Shown here: piece by piece, positions 36,057 to 46,035 of the stretch | Layout of the letters: every line of letters begins with the position of its first letter | How positions within the stretch are numbered: the first letter of the stretch is position 1 | Assembly: GCF_000371925.1 (NCBI RefSeq) | Contig: NZ_AQVE01000005.1 | Coordinates: forward strand, 124,001-188,000 | Reading direction: 5' to 3' | DNA length: 64,000 bases | From: Thiolinea disciformis DSM 14473 | GTDB taxonomy: Bacteria > Pseudomonadota > Gammaproteobacteria > Thiotrichales > Thiotrichaceae | The notes under the pieces: generated by a model | Databases searched by the model: none | Told to the model about the DNA's origin: nothing | The model's input: the letters and a program-made list of their open reading frames with translations, nothing else | Position numbers and translations under genes: made by a program

Positions 36057-37301
36057 TCAAAACTCGTGGCTATAAGAAATTCCTAAACTATCCTGTTTCA
36101 TTTTCAAATTATAACCATCCATGCGTGAGCTATTATTGCCTTTGACCTCATTTTCAAACGCATGGACGTAACTGGCATTGAGTTTAGATTTTGGGGATAG
36201 TGTCCATTGCGCACCCAAAGTGAGATGTTTCTCTACTACCCCTGGCGCAAGTACATTGAGTGTGGTTTGTGCCGAATCAATGGGCTGTTTGCCATAATTG
36301 AATCCTGCCATCAACGCCATTTTTTCATTTACTTGTTGCTTTAAACCAACTTTATAAACGGTCATGTCATCCCAGCCAAAACCTGGACCACCATTCGCGC
36401 CAAACGGTTTTTGGATTAAAGCACTATTACTAATCGCCTCTGAATCCTTGTAATAAATGTGCTGCACATCAGCGGCCACGGTAGTGCTTGGTGTGACTTG
36501 CCATGAAGCCCCCACACTCACCGCACCCGGTACATTAAACTCACCCCCATTCGCAAATAAACCTGAATAAGCGTCTAACTCGCCCATTTTCACTTTGCTA
36601 CGATAGGCTGCACCCACGATAAGATTAGGGGCGACCTTGCCCTGCCAGCCCACCGCAAAACCAATACCGGTACTGGAATCATAACCATTATTCGTTATGT
36701 GACCGGGACTCGCGGTGGTCATTGCATTATCAAAGCCTTGCAAACCAGAAGCTTTGAAACGGTGATAAACCATATTGGCAGAAATACCCACTGCGTGTTG
36801 GGGATTGAGCTGGAAAGCCGCTGTTGGGGAAACAAAGAGTTGCTGATAATCAACCCCAGCCTCGCCTTGACCAAAGCCCGGATTGATGGCGTATTCAGTG
36901 TTCATCCCACCGTTGCCATAGGCTGCAACGCCCAGACTTACGCCACCTTTCAGATTGCGTTTATACGATGCCTCTGGAATCAGGAAGCTCTTTTTACCAT
37001 TACCATCAAAGACTTGATCAGCGGGCATACCAAAGGCTTTGCCATTGAAAGTCGCTTCACGATCGGGTCGAAACAGTTCAGCACCCACATCAAAACCATC
37101 CTTCACCCAAGCGGCGGCGGCTGGATTACTAGCCATACTGGAGCTGTTGGCAGGATACCCAGCTCCTACACCCCCCATCGCACGGTGTTCAGTACCTAAG
37201 CCAATTGGTGCAATACCATTGGTAGCGAATACGGAAGAACTATAACAGCTAGCAAAAACGATGAGCGCTAGCATAGGGCTAGCCTTAGCAGTGTATGACA
37301 T
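36057..37301 (-). CDS. Outer-membrane FadL/OmpP1/TodX transporter
   Basis: Outer-membrane beta barrel for long-chain fatty acids or other hydrophobic substrates. 414 aa from the ATG at 37301, which has GGAGA upstream; the frame extends upstream to 37379 but then hides the signal peptide. Signal peptide ends about SSSVFA|TNGIAPIG. The mature N-terminus ATNGIAPIGLGTEHRAMGGV and SSMASNPAAAAWV match the plug or hatch region of FadL. C-terminal residue Phe is typical for outer-membrane insertion. Confidence 0.9.
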   Translation of the reverse strand: MSYTAKASPMLALIVFASCYSSSVFATNGIAPIGLGTEHRAMGGVGAGYPANSSSMASNPAAAAWVKDGFDVGAELFRPDREATFNGKAFGMPADQVFDGNGKKSFLIPEASYKRNLKGGVSLGVAAYGNGGMNTEYAINPGFGQGEAGVDYQQLFVSPTAAFQLNPQHAVGISANMVYHRFKASGLQGFDNAMTTASPGHITNNGYDSSTGIGFAVGWQGKVAPNLIVGAAYRSKVKMGELDAYSGLFANGGEFNVPGAVSVGASWQVTPSTTVAADVQHIYYKDSEAISNSALIQKPFGANGGPGFGWDDMTVYKVGLKQQVNEKMALMAGFNYGKQPIDSAQTTLNVLAPGVVEKHLTLGAQWTLSPKSKLNASYVHAFENEVKGNNSSRMDGYNLKMKQDSLGISYSHEF

Positions 37302-37524
37302 TGTCTCTCCTCTCCAGCGACAAAGCAGGTTTAAATGGTAGCGGCAAAGGTAGCTTTGCCCATTACCACTTTTGATCATGGCAAAGCGTTGTTTCTACTG
37401 TCAATTAAAAAGCCGTGTTGTATCTCTTTAGCAGTAGGCGCAAATGACAAACGCATCGTTCTAACGGTTAAGAGGTGAGATAGCGCCTAGATACTGTTTC
37501 CACAATAAATCAGCCCAAGCTTAT

Positions 37525-37743
37525 TTATTGTGATTCGACCTCAGGTTCAAAGACCAATAGATCTCCGGGCTGGCAGTCTAATACTTGACAAATTTTTTCC
37601 AAAGTCTCAAAGCGAATACCCTTCACTTTGCCTGATTTCAGCAGGGAGATATTTTGTTCTGTAATATCAATACGTTCTGCCAACTCTTTCGAGCGCATTT
37701 TGCGTTTGGCTAACATGACATCAAGATTAACAATAATCGGCAT
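37525..37743 (-). CDS. XRE-family (YozG-like) small regulator
   Basis: 72 aa, essentially one helix-turn-helix: VMLAKRKMRSKELAERIDIT then EQNISLLKSGKVKGIRF and a C-terminal QPGDLLVFEP typical of YozG-type proteins. The ATG at 37743 lies inside the end of the DUF2975 gene (stop at 37749-37751); a GTG at 37752 is an alternative. Known families pair these small regulators with DUF2975 membrane proteins. Confidence 0.85.
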   Translation of the reverse strand: MPIIVNLDVMLAKRKMRSKELAERIDITEQNISLLKSGKVKGIRFETLEKICQVLDCQPGDLLVFEPEVESQ

Positions 37744-37748
37744 AGTAC

Positions 37749-38279
37749 TCACACAATCTGACGGTTTTCTTCCGCAACCAAAGCCGCCTGTTGGAGAGCG
37801 TAGCCCAACATCACTAACAAAATACCCACCAATACCACGACGATATCGGTTGAAGCGAAGGAAATAATCAAGAAGTGTTGCCCTTGAGGATTATCCAGCG
37901 TGATTGCTAAGGCCAGCAAGGTACGCATAAAGGGACTTAGCATACCAAAGAGCAGCAAGGTCTTGCCAAAGCGCTGCACATATTTACCAATATCAGGATG
38001 CAAGTTATCCCCTTGAGCAAAACGCTCAAACACCGTTGCCATCGCCCAAAAGCCAAGTGTCAACAAACCTAGCTGAAATGTAGAAATAAGCCAGCCCAAT
38101 ACCAGCGCTCGGGTTGTGAGTTTAATAGGTTCTGTGTGTAGGTTAGTGATATTGCGCGCGATGATCTCTGCCGCTTCAGGAATAAACCAACCCAGCATAT
38201 TGGCTAACAAACAAATGCTGATTAGAACCTTAGTCACGAAGGACAAACCATGCGCTAGACGAGGATTAATGGTGGTCAC
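37749..38279 (-). CDS. DUF2975 membrane protein
   Basis: About 176 aa from a GTG at 38279 that has AAAGGTG upstream; an ATG at 38327 would add 16 residues but would overlap the operator-like repeat. Four hydrophobic helices, the first SFVTKVLISICLLANMLGWF and the last VVVLVGILLVMLGYALQ. DUF2975 proteins of unknown biochemical role occur next to YozG-like regulators, as here. Confidence 0.75.
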   Translation of the reverse strand: MTTINPRLAHGLSFVTKVLISICLLANMLGWFIPEAAEIIARNITNLHTEPIKLTTRALVLGWLISTFQLGLLTLGFWAMATVFERFAQGDNLHPDIGKYVQRFGKTLLLFGMLSPFMRTLLALAITLDNPQGQHFLIISFASTDIVVVLVGILLVMLGYALQQAALVAEENRQIV

Positions 38280-38312
38280 TTTACACCTTTCGTTAAATTT
38301 GCATTTTAAAAT

Positions 38313-38331
38313 ATTATTGTAATACAATAAT
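38313..38331. promoter_or_regulatory. Operator-like inverted repeat of the DUF2975-XRE operon
   Basis: Perfect 8-bp arms ATTATTGT and ACAATAAT with AAT between, 34 bp upstream of the GTG start chosen for the DUF2975 gene and also upstream of the divergent hydrolase gene. Probably the binding site for the small XRE regulator; inference. Confidence 0.5.
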
Positions 38332-38363
38332 TTTTACAAACAAGACAGTATTAAAAGACAGCC

Positions 38364-39215
38364 ATGAAACAATGGATTTATGCCCTAACGCCTTGCCTAG
38401 CTTTTCACTTAGTGTTTAGTGGGCTACTCATAGTAAGTTTGAATGGCTGTACCTACGGCACGCATCGTATAAAACCCACCATACTAATCAACCATCATGT
38501 ACTGGCTTATACTTATCTACCCAGCACCTCGCACACCACCAAACCTACCGTGGTGTTCCAATCGGGCTTAGGGGATGATCAAACGGTCTGGCAAGCTGTT
38601 ATAAAAGGCTTAGGAGATAAGGTGGCTAGCTTGCGGTATGATCGTGCTGGTTATGGAGCAAGTGCTGCTGCCTCTGCGCCACGCACACCTTGTCAGATTG
38701 CCAGCGAACAACACGAACTGTTACAAACATTAGGTATCAGCCCCCCTTATATTTTAGTAGGGCACTCCTTAGGTGGTTTATATGAATATGTATATGCCAA
38801 TCTGTACCCGCATGAAGTCGCAGGTCTTGTGCTACTAGATCCTACCCACCCGCAGCATTGGCAACGTATTCAAGCGGAATTACCTGCAATAGCTACGCTA
38901 CTTTCGACTAGCCGCCTAGTGTTTGGCTCAACAGCCTGTCAAGAGTTTGATGCACAACAAACATGTCTTGAACAATTGACTGCTAAACTACCCAACTCAA
39001 TATCAACGCGTTTATTAGTCAGCACTCAACGCACAGCACTTGAACAAGGGGCTTTTGAGCAGATGTTAAAAGAATTAGCCCTTGATTGGCAACGGAAAAC
39101 AAACGCTCCAATCATTCAAACGATTAACTCAGGTCACTACATTCAAAGCGAGCAACCTGAAGCAGTCATTATGGCAATCCACGAAATCTTAAGGTTTAAA
39201 GCGAAATCACCATGA
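38364..39215 (+). CDS. Alpha/beta-hydrolase lipoprotein
   Basis: 283 aa. Hydrophobic N-terminus with a lipobox-like LNGC near residue 29. The hydrolase fold shows TVVFQSGLGDDQTVWQ (oxyanion strand), GHSLGG with nucleophile Ser (about 133), an acid in LLDPTH and His in NSGHYIQ. Likely anchored to a membrane facing the periplasm. Substrate unknown. Overlaps the next lipoprotein gene by 4 bp. Confidence 0.8.
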   Translation: MKQWIYALTPCLAFHLVFSGLLIVSLNGCTYGTHRIKPTILINHHVLAYTYLPSTSHTTKPTVVFQSGLGDDQTVWQAVIKGLGDKVASLRYDRAGYGASAAASAPRTPCQIASEQHELLQTLGISPPYILVGHSLGGLYEYVYANLYPHEVAGLVLLDPTHPQHWQRIQAELPAIATLLSTSRLVFGSTACQEFDAQQTCLEQLTAKLPNSISTRLLVSTQRTALEQGAFEQMLKELALDWQRKTNAPIIQTINSGHYIQSEQPEAVIMAIHEILRFKAKSP

Positions 39216-39784
39216 AAAAACTCATCTTACTGACCCTCAGCAGCTTATTAGTCAGTGCTTGCACCGCTATCCCAGTAAAAACCTTGTATAAATTGGCAAC
39301 AACCGACCCGCTCACCCTTGATCCTGTTGTGATGCGTGTTGCAGCGCGTATGCCGGATTGGATTGAACCACGCCCCGATGGCGCTAAACTAGAAATAACA
39401 ACACAACTAGACGGAAAGACGGATACTAAAGAAACCTTTATCTTGCAATCTATCCCTCTTGCTTTGGCACAAACGGCGTTAGCGAAAGAAACCAAAGCAG
39501 GCTTTCAGTTGTATACTTATCGCATTAATCCTAATGATATTCCACGCCTTTTAGCTTTACGTGAGACAGTTAAGGCTAGAAAAGCAGCTGGGATAAAAGA
39601 ACATGGCACCATGGGGATTAGTGTTGCAGCGTGCCGCAAGGGTGAGTTACGAGAAGGCGCAATTCCCATTAGCAATTATCTAAGCCTGAATCCTGAAGAA
39701 GGCTATTTGCCAGTTTTGGTTGATTATGACCTGCGTAAACCCGTGAAGGGGCAAAATCTGGCAGAACAACTACCAGCTTGCTAA
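39212..39784 (+). CDS. Uncharacterised lipoprotein
   Basis: 190 aa. Signal with lipobox VSAC (Cys16). Not recognised as a family. Predominantly polar mature part with Cys near residue 141 (VAACRK) and at the very C-terminus, possibly disulfide-linked. Start overlaps the hydrolase lipoprotein (ATGA), so the pair is likely one functional unit at the same membrane. Confidence 0.7.
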   Translation: MKKLILLTLSSLLVSACTAIPVKTLYKLATTDPLTLDPVVMRVAARMPDWIEPRPDGAKLEITTQLDGKTDTKETFILQSIPLALAQTALAKETKAGFQLYTYRINPNDIPRLLALRETVKARKAAGIKEHGTMGISVAACRKGELREGAIPISNYLSLNPEEGYLPVLVDYDLRKPVKGQNLAEQLPAC

Positions 39785-39826
39785 CAAAATTTTCACAGTC
39801 CAAGGACAAGTCACTATCTGCTGCTC

Positions 39827-40942
39827 TTAAAGTTCAAACGTAAAATATTGCACAGGTTGAGGAATTTTATAATTGTCCAACCATGCTTTTAAAGAACGTA
39901 ATTCTTGCATGGCCTGTACATCAAGCTGTAACTGATCAACTTGCCGTTTAAAATTAGCAAGCTCACGTTTCATTAACAGAGGAACCTGCTGCGGGGTTAT
40001 TCCCATGGGTATACCAAGATTGACTAATTGAGCAGCTTGTTGCTCATAGTGAAATATTTCCTGCTCTAACTCATCCAATTGATCTTTCAGGATTTTATTA
40101 AAATACTTTAAACGCTCTTCCGCTAAATTATTCAGGTGCTCTTGGTCAATTTGTTCTAGTGCTAATTGTAACTCTAATAGTTTTAATAAATCCTTATTCT
40201 CATAAGCTACGGTTACTTGTTGCATTAACCCTGTCTTGCGCACCCGCTCCTGTTCATCCGGCTCACGATCGGGGTGTAAAACCGTTACTAGCTGGCGATA
40301 AATCGTTTGTATCGATTTACCCAGCTCTTCTGACTCTTTTTGCTCACGTTCTTCTTTTGCTAGTTGCTTTGCACTTTTCTTACGCTTAGCCCGCCGTGCC
40401 TCTTCTGCTGCCTGTTCCTGCTCTAACTTTTCAAACAGACGCTCACGTATACCAGCCATGCCCTCAGGAGTAAATTCCGCATCCTCCATTTCAACACCAA
40501 AATCTTGTTTCATGGCTGCTTTCAGATTAGAGAAATACTCCGCCTTAGCCTCTTCTGCATCCCGATCATAATCGGTATTTGCATAAAAATTATAAAGCGG
40601 CTTTAAATCCTCGCGCTGATAAACTTCAATCAAATGCCCACAAATCCGACCAATCAAATCACAAATTTTTTCTTTTTGATTATTAGTTAACTTTTCATTT
40701 TTATAAGCATTATCCAAAGCAAGTACTATTTGCTCTTGCCCTTGAGTAAAGGTCCGTTCTAAGGGTGACATCATAGCCTGATAGTCTTGTCGATAACGTG
40801 GTAAAAGTTCTTTCCACGCTTCCAGCGCTTGTTTTTGCTTATTAATGCGCTTCATGGTGGTGTTAAACTTTTTTTGCGCTGGTGTGGGTTTATCAGCATT
40901 TGCCGTTTTAATTAAAATTGGACTATTTTTGACCATGCTCAA
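39827..40942 (-). CDS. J-domain coiled-coil protein
   Basis: 371 aa, mostly charged helix. An embedded J-domain-like unit at about residues 208-260 contains YRQLVTVLHPDREPDEQE with the HPD tripeptide at 223-225, followed by the helix QQVTVAYENKDLLKLLELQL. A highly charged Lys/Glu coiled-coil precedes it (about 165-205). Such proteins are annotated in Pseudomonas-like genomes as DnaJ-type chaperones; a DnaK co-chaperone role is inferred. The first two residues may be an alternative start (ATG at 40936). Confidence 0.75.
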   Translation of the reverse strand: MSMVKNSPILIKTANADKPTPAQKKFNTTMKRINKQKQALEAWKELLPRYRQDYQAMMSPLERTFTQGQEQIVLALDNAYKNEKLTNNQKEKICDLIGRICGHLIEVYQREDLKPLYNFYANTDYDRDAEEAKAEYFSNLKAAMKQDFGVEMEDAEFTPEGMAGIRERLFEKLEQEQAAEEARRAKRKKSAKQLAKEEREQKESEELGKSIQTIYRQLVTVLHPDREPDEQERVRKTGLMQQVTVAYENKDLLKLLELQLALEQIDQEHLNNLAEERLKYFNKILKDQLDELEQEIFHYEQQAAQLVNLGIPMGITPQQVPLLMKRELANFKRQVDQLQLDVQAMQELRSLKAWLDNYKIPQPVQYFTFEL

Positions 40943-42361
<1,419 letters not shown>

Positions 42362-42501
42362 CATTAAATCAGTATACTAGACCTCCTGCGAAAGTTGGGG
42401 GTTAATTTTACTAACTCATTGATTTATCGATCAAGAAAGTCACTTTCACAAAAGATCTACTATTGACTTTCTCATTTCTATATCTAATTAATAGCTAAAG
42501 A

Positions 42502-43263
42502 TTAATTAATAGTGTGTACGGTAACTTTATATTGTTTACACACTGATAGAAAACCTTCTGATTGAATTTGATCGGTGAATAATGCGGTAAGCTGCGCGAC
42601 ATGCCCTACTCTCACAGGCGCTGTCCGTTCCAATTTAGTTTGATCAGTCACTAAAAACCGTTCGCGCGCATTATTTAAAATCGCTTGAGTGACGCGCACT
42701 TCTCGATAATCGAAATCTAATAAAGTACCCTCCTCATCTAAAGCTGATGCTCCAATCACGGCATAATCTAATTTAAACTGCTTCACAAAATCCACGGTCG
42801 CTTCACCAATAATGCCACGATCAGTATGGCGCAATACACCACCCGCAATAATCACTTCAAAATCGGTTTTTTGAATTAATATGTTCGCTACATTCAAATT
42901 ATTGGTCACCACCATTAAATTACGATGCTCCAATAAAGCCTGTGCCACTGCTTCGGGTGTTGTACCAATATTAATAAATAAGGAACTATTATTCGGAATC
43001 TGTGCCGCACACAATTGCCCAATTAAACGCTTTTCTTCCGACGCCATATTGCGACGCTGTTCGTAACCTACATTTGCCACGCCTGATGCTAATAAAGCCC
43101 CACCATGCACACGCGCTAGCAAACCTGCCTCACACAGTTCATTTAGGTCTTTGCGTATCGTTTGCGGGGTAACATCAAACGCTGCTACCAGTTCGTCCAC
43201 CAAAACATGCTCAGCACTACGCGCTAAGGCCATAATTTGTTGTTGTCGCAATGAAAGCTGCAT
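42502..43263 (-). CDS. glpR: DeoR-family glycerol-3-phosphate regulon repressor
   Basis: 253 aa. N-terminal DeoR helix-turn-helix with DELVAAFDVTPQTIRKDLNE, then the DeoR sugar-phosphate sensor domain (FINIGTTPEAVAQAL, VVTNNLNVANIL, GASALDEEGTLLDFDYREV). Divergent to the glp operon, with a 132-bp gap containing repeat sites. Expected to repress the glp genes in the absence of glycerol-3-phosphate. Confidence 0.9.
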   Translation of the reverse strand: MQLSLRQQQIMALARSAEHVLVDELVAAFDVTPQTIRKDLNELCEAGLLARVHGGALLASGVANVGYEQRRNMASEEKRLIGQLCAAQIPNNSSLFINIGTTPEAVAQALLEHRNLMVVTNNLNVANILIQKTDFEVIIAGGVLRHTDRGIIGEATVDFVKQFKLDYAVIGASALDEEGTLLDFDYREVRVTQAILNNARERFLVTDQTKLERTAPVRVGHVAQLTALFTDQIQSEGFLSVCKQYKVTVHTIN

Positions 43264-43306
43264 TATCTTCTCCGCCCTGAACAGGCACTTATAAGAATAG
43301 CTAAAT

Positions 43307-43349
43307 AACGAAAATAATTCTTGTAAAAACGAAAATTCGCGAAGATACT
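43307..43349. promoter_or_regulatory. glp operon promoter with candidate GlpR sites
   Basis: AACGAAAAT occurs twice (43307-43315 and 43328-43336), 21 bp apart, i.e. two helical turns. The second copy continues into CGAAAATTCG (43330-43339), a small palindrome. A promoter TTGTAA (43321-43326), 17-bp spacer, GATACT (43344-43349) overlaps them, so binding by a DeoR-type repressor would occlude the glp promoter. Confidence 0.55.
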
Positions 43350-43395
43350 TTACTGAGTAATCATCGCACTATAAAACAAGCATAGGATAGTATCG

Positions 43396-44904
43396 ATGTT
43401 AAATTTACCTAGTACTGAAGTTTATGACCTAGCTGTGATTGGTGGCGGTATTAATGGCTGTGGCATCGCCCGTGACGCGGCGGGTCGTGGCTTGAAGGTT
43501 CTGCTCGCCGAACAAGGTGATTTAGCCCAAGGTACCTCGTCCGCAAGCACCAAGTTAATCCATGGGGGTCTTCGTTATCTAGAGTATTATGAGTTTCGTT
43601 TAGTACGTGAAGCCCTTTCAGAACGCGAAGTCCTATTAAAAAATGCACCCCACATTATTTGGCCGATGCGCTTTATATTACCAAATAATAAAGCAGTCCG
43701 TCCTGCATGGTTGGTGCGCCTCGGTTTATTTCTTTATGATCATATTGGCGGGCGTAAACTATTGCCTGCCACTCAAACCTTTAAGCTGCACAACAATCCT
43801 GAACTGGGTGATCCCATTAAGGATGACTTCGACGTCGCTTTCGAATACTCTGATTGCTGGGTAGATGATGCCCGCTTAGTCGTCTTAAATGCCTTAGATG
43901 CCGCCAAGCGTGGCGCGGATATTCGTGTTCAAACGCGCTGTACTCATGCCAAACGCAGCAATGGAGTATGGCACATCACGCTAGAAAACCAAGAAACGAA
44001 ACAAAGCGAAACTATTCAAGCGCGAATGCTTGTGAATGCCACAGGTCCTTGGATTGACCATTTGCTCCATGACGTTAAAGCATTACCCGAAGCTAAGCAC
44101 AATGTACGTTTGGTACGTGGTAGTCATGTGGTTGTGCCTAAACTGTATCAACATGATCGTGCCTATTTTTTCCAAAATACCGATGGGCGTATTATGTTCG
44201 CAATCCCTTACGAGCAAGATTTTACGCTATTGGGTACCACGGATGCCGATCATAAAGGCGATTTAACTCACGTCCAGATCACGGAAGAAGAAACACAATA
44301 TCTGTGTGATTCGGCTAGTTTGTACTTTAAACATCCGATTAAACGCGAATCCGTCGTTTGGACTTATGCGGGGGTACGTCCACTTTATGACGACGGTGCG
44401 AGTAAAGCCCAAGCAGCAACCCGCGAATATGTGTTGCGCGTGGAAGATGAAAACGGCCAAGCGCCTTTATTAAATGTATTCGGCGGCAAGATCACCACTT
44501 ATCGGCGTTTGGCCGAAGATGCTTTAAGCAAATTACAGCCTTGGATGCTTACTGCTAGTGGGGAGTGGACTAAAGAGGCGGCATTGCCCGGTGGTGAATT
44601 TCTCTTAGAAGATCGTCCCAAACTGGTTCAACAATTACAGCGGGACTATCCGTTTGTCGATCAGGCTTGGGCAGAAAGTCTCATGCGTCGCTATGGCAAA
44701 CGTGCTTGGGAAGTCTTGGGCGATGCTAAAAATTTAGGCGATCTAGGGCAAGCATTTGGTGCTACTTTAACAGAACGTGAGGCGCATTTTTTGCGTGCCA
44801 ATGAATGGGCAAAGGATGCAGAGGCGATTCTGTGGCGACGAACTAAGTTTGGTTTACATATAACACCCGAACAGCGCGACGCATTCAAGGCGTGGCTGCA
44901 CTAG
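43396..44904 (+). CDS. glpD: Aerobic glycerol-3-phosphate dehydrogenase
   Basis: 502 aa FAD enzyme oxidising glycerol-3-phosphate to dihydroxyacetone phosphate and feeding electrons to quinone at the inner membrane. FAD loop LAVIGGGINGCGIARDAAGR; STKLIHGGLRYLEYYEFRLV; VRLVRGSHVVVPK; FALL-type AIPYEQDFTLLGTTD. C-terminal helical domain typical of GlpD. First gene of the glp operon, divergent from glpR, 33 bp before glpS. Confidence 0.95.
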   Translation: MLNLPSTEVYDLAVIGGGINGCGIARDAAGRGLKVLLAEQGDLAQGTSSASTKLIHGGLRYLEYYEFRLVREALSEREVLLKNAPHIIWPMRFILPNNKAVRPAWLVRLGLFLYDHIGGRKLLPATQTFKLHNNPELGDPIKDDFDVAFEYSDCWVDDARLVVLNALDAAKRGADIRVQTRCTHAKRSNGVWHITLENQETKQSETIQARMLVNATGPWIDHLLHDVKALPEAKHNVRLVRGSHVVVPKLYQHDRAYFFQNTDGRIMFAIPYEQDFTLLGTTDADHKGDLTHVQITEEETQYLCDSASLYFKHPIKRESVVWTYAGVRPLYDDGASKAQAATREYVLRVEDENGQAPLLNVFGGKITTYRRLAEDALSKLQPWMLTASGEWTKEAALPGGEFLLEDRPKLVQQLQRDYPFVDQAWAESLMRRYGKRAWEVLGDAKNLGDLGQAFGATLTEREAHFLRANEWAKDAEAILWRRTKFGLHITPEQRDAFKAWLH

Positions 44905-44937
44905 CCACGATTCCACGTAGGAGGAGGGAGACAATTC

Positions 44938-46026
44938 ATGAGTTTGACACTGGAGCAAGTGTCCAAGGTAGTCGGACGGGATACGCATATTTATCCTACA
45001 TCCTTACACCTCGAAGCGGGCAGCTTGAACGTGTTGCTAGGGCCTACTTTATCTGGCAAAACCAGCCTAATGCGCCTAATGGCCGGCTTGGATGTACCCA
45101 GTAGCGGCCAAATATTATGGAAAAACCAAGATGTAACGGGGCAGCCCGTCCAAAAACGCAATATAGCCATGGTCTATCAACAGTTTATTAATTATCCGGC
45201 GATGACTGTGTATGAAAATATTGCCTCTCCTTTACGCATTCGTGGTTTGAATAAAAAAGGCATCGATAAGCGTGTGCAAGAAGCCGCCGATTTACTCAAA
45301 CTCACCCCAATGCTCAAGCGCAAACCCCTCGAATTATCAGGCGGTCAACAACAACGTTGCGCCTTAGCACGTGCCTTAGTGAAAGATGCCGATTTAGTTT
45401 TACTCGACGAGCCTTTAGCAAATCTCGATTACAAGCTGCGTGAGGAGCTGCGCGCAGAACTCCCCAAAATCTTTACCGCTTCTGGTGCGGTATTCGTCTA
45501 CGCTACGACCGAGCCGACGGAAGCTTTATTACTAGGCGGCAATACCGCAACGCTTTGGGAAGGCCGCATTACTCAATTTGCCCCGACTTTAGCGGTGTAT
45601 CGCAGCCCGAACACTATGACCACAGCACGGGTTTTTTCTGATCCGCCCATGAATTTTCTGCAACTCATTAAGCAAGCTCAGCAGCTGACCTTCGATAAGG
45701 GACAAACCCTGCCTGCTAGTGGTGTGTTTGCCAATTTGCCCACTGCTCATTATAGCCTTGGTTTCCGACCTAATCATTTAAGTTTAGAGCGCAGCAGCGC
45801 TGACGCTTTAAGCTTTCAAGTTGCCGTCACAGTGGTGGAAATCAGTGGCTCAGAAAGTTTTGTGCATGTCAAGCATGGCGAGCAACGCTGGGTCGCTTTG
45901 TTGTCGGGGATTCATGAACTGGCACCCGATACTGTACTAACTATGTATGTGGAGCCTAAGCATATTTATGTGTTTGGTGCCGACGGTACGTTAGTGAGTA
46001 ATTCAGCATTGGCGTCGGTGGCCTAA
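44938..46026 (+). CDS. glpS: Glycerol/G3P ABC transporter ATPase GlpS
   Basis: 362 aa. First of two paralogous ATPases. Walker A GPTLSGKT, Q-loop VYQQFINYP, canonical signature LSGGQQQR and Walker B LVLLDEPLANLD are all present. The H-loop is lost: ATTEPTEA replaces VTHDQTEA, with Thr191 at the usual His. The C-terminal TOBE-like domain follows. Partners with GlpT, which has the opposite defect. Part of the glpSTPQUV set known from Rhizobium leguminosarum. Confidence 0.88.
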   Translation: MSLTLEQVSKVVGRDTHIYPTSLHLEAGSLNVLLGPTLSGKTSLMRLMAGLDVPSSGQILWKNQDVTGQPVQKRNIAMVYQQFINYPAMTVYENIASPLRIRGLNKKGIDKRVQEAADLLKLTPMLKRKPLELSGGQQQRCALARALVKDADLVLLDEPLANLDYKLREELRAELPKIFTASGAVFVYATTEPTEALLLGGNTATLWEGRITQFAPTLAVYRSPNTMTTARVFSDPPMNFLQLIKQAQQLTFDKGQTLPASGVFANLPTAHYSLGFRPNHLSLERSSADALSFQVAVTVVEISGSESFVHVKHGEQRWVALLSGIHELAPDTVLTMYVEPKHIYVFGADGTLVSNSALASVA

Positions 46027-46035
46027 GGAGCAAGT

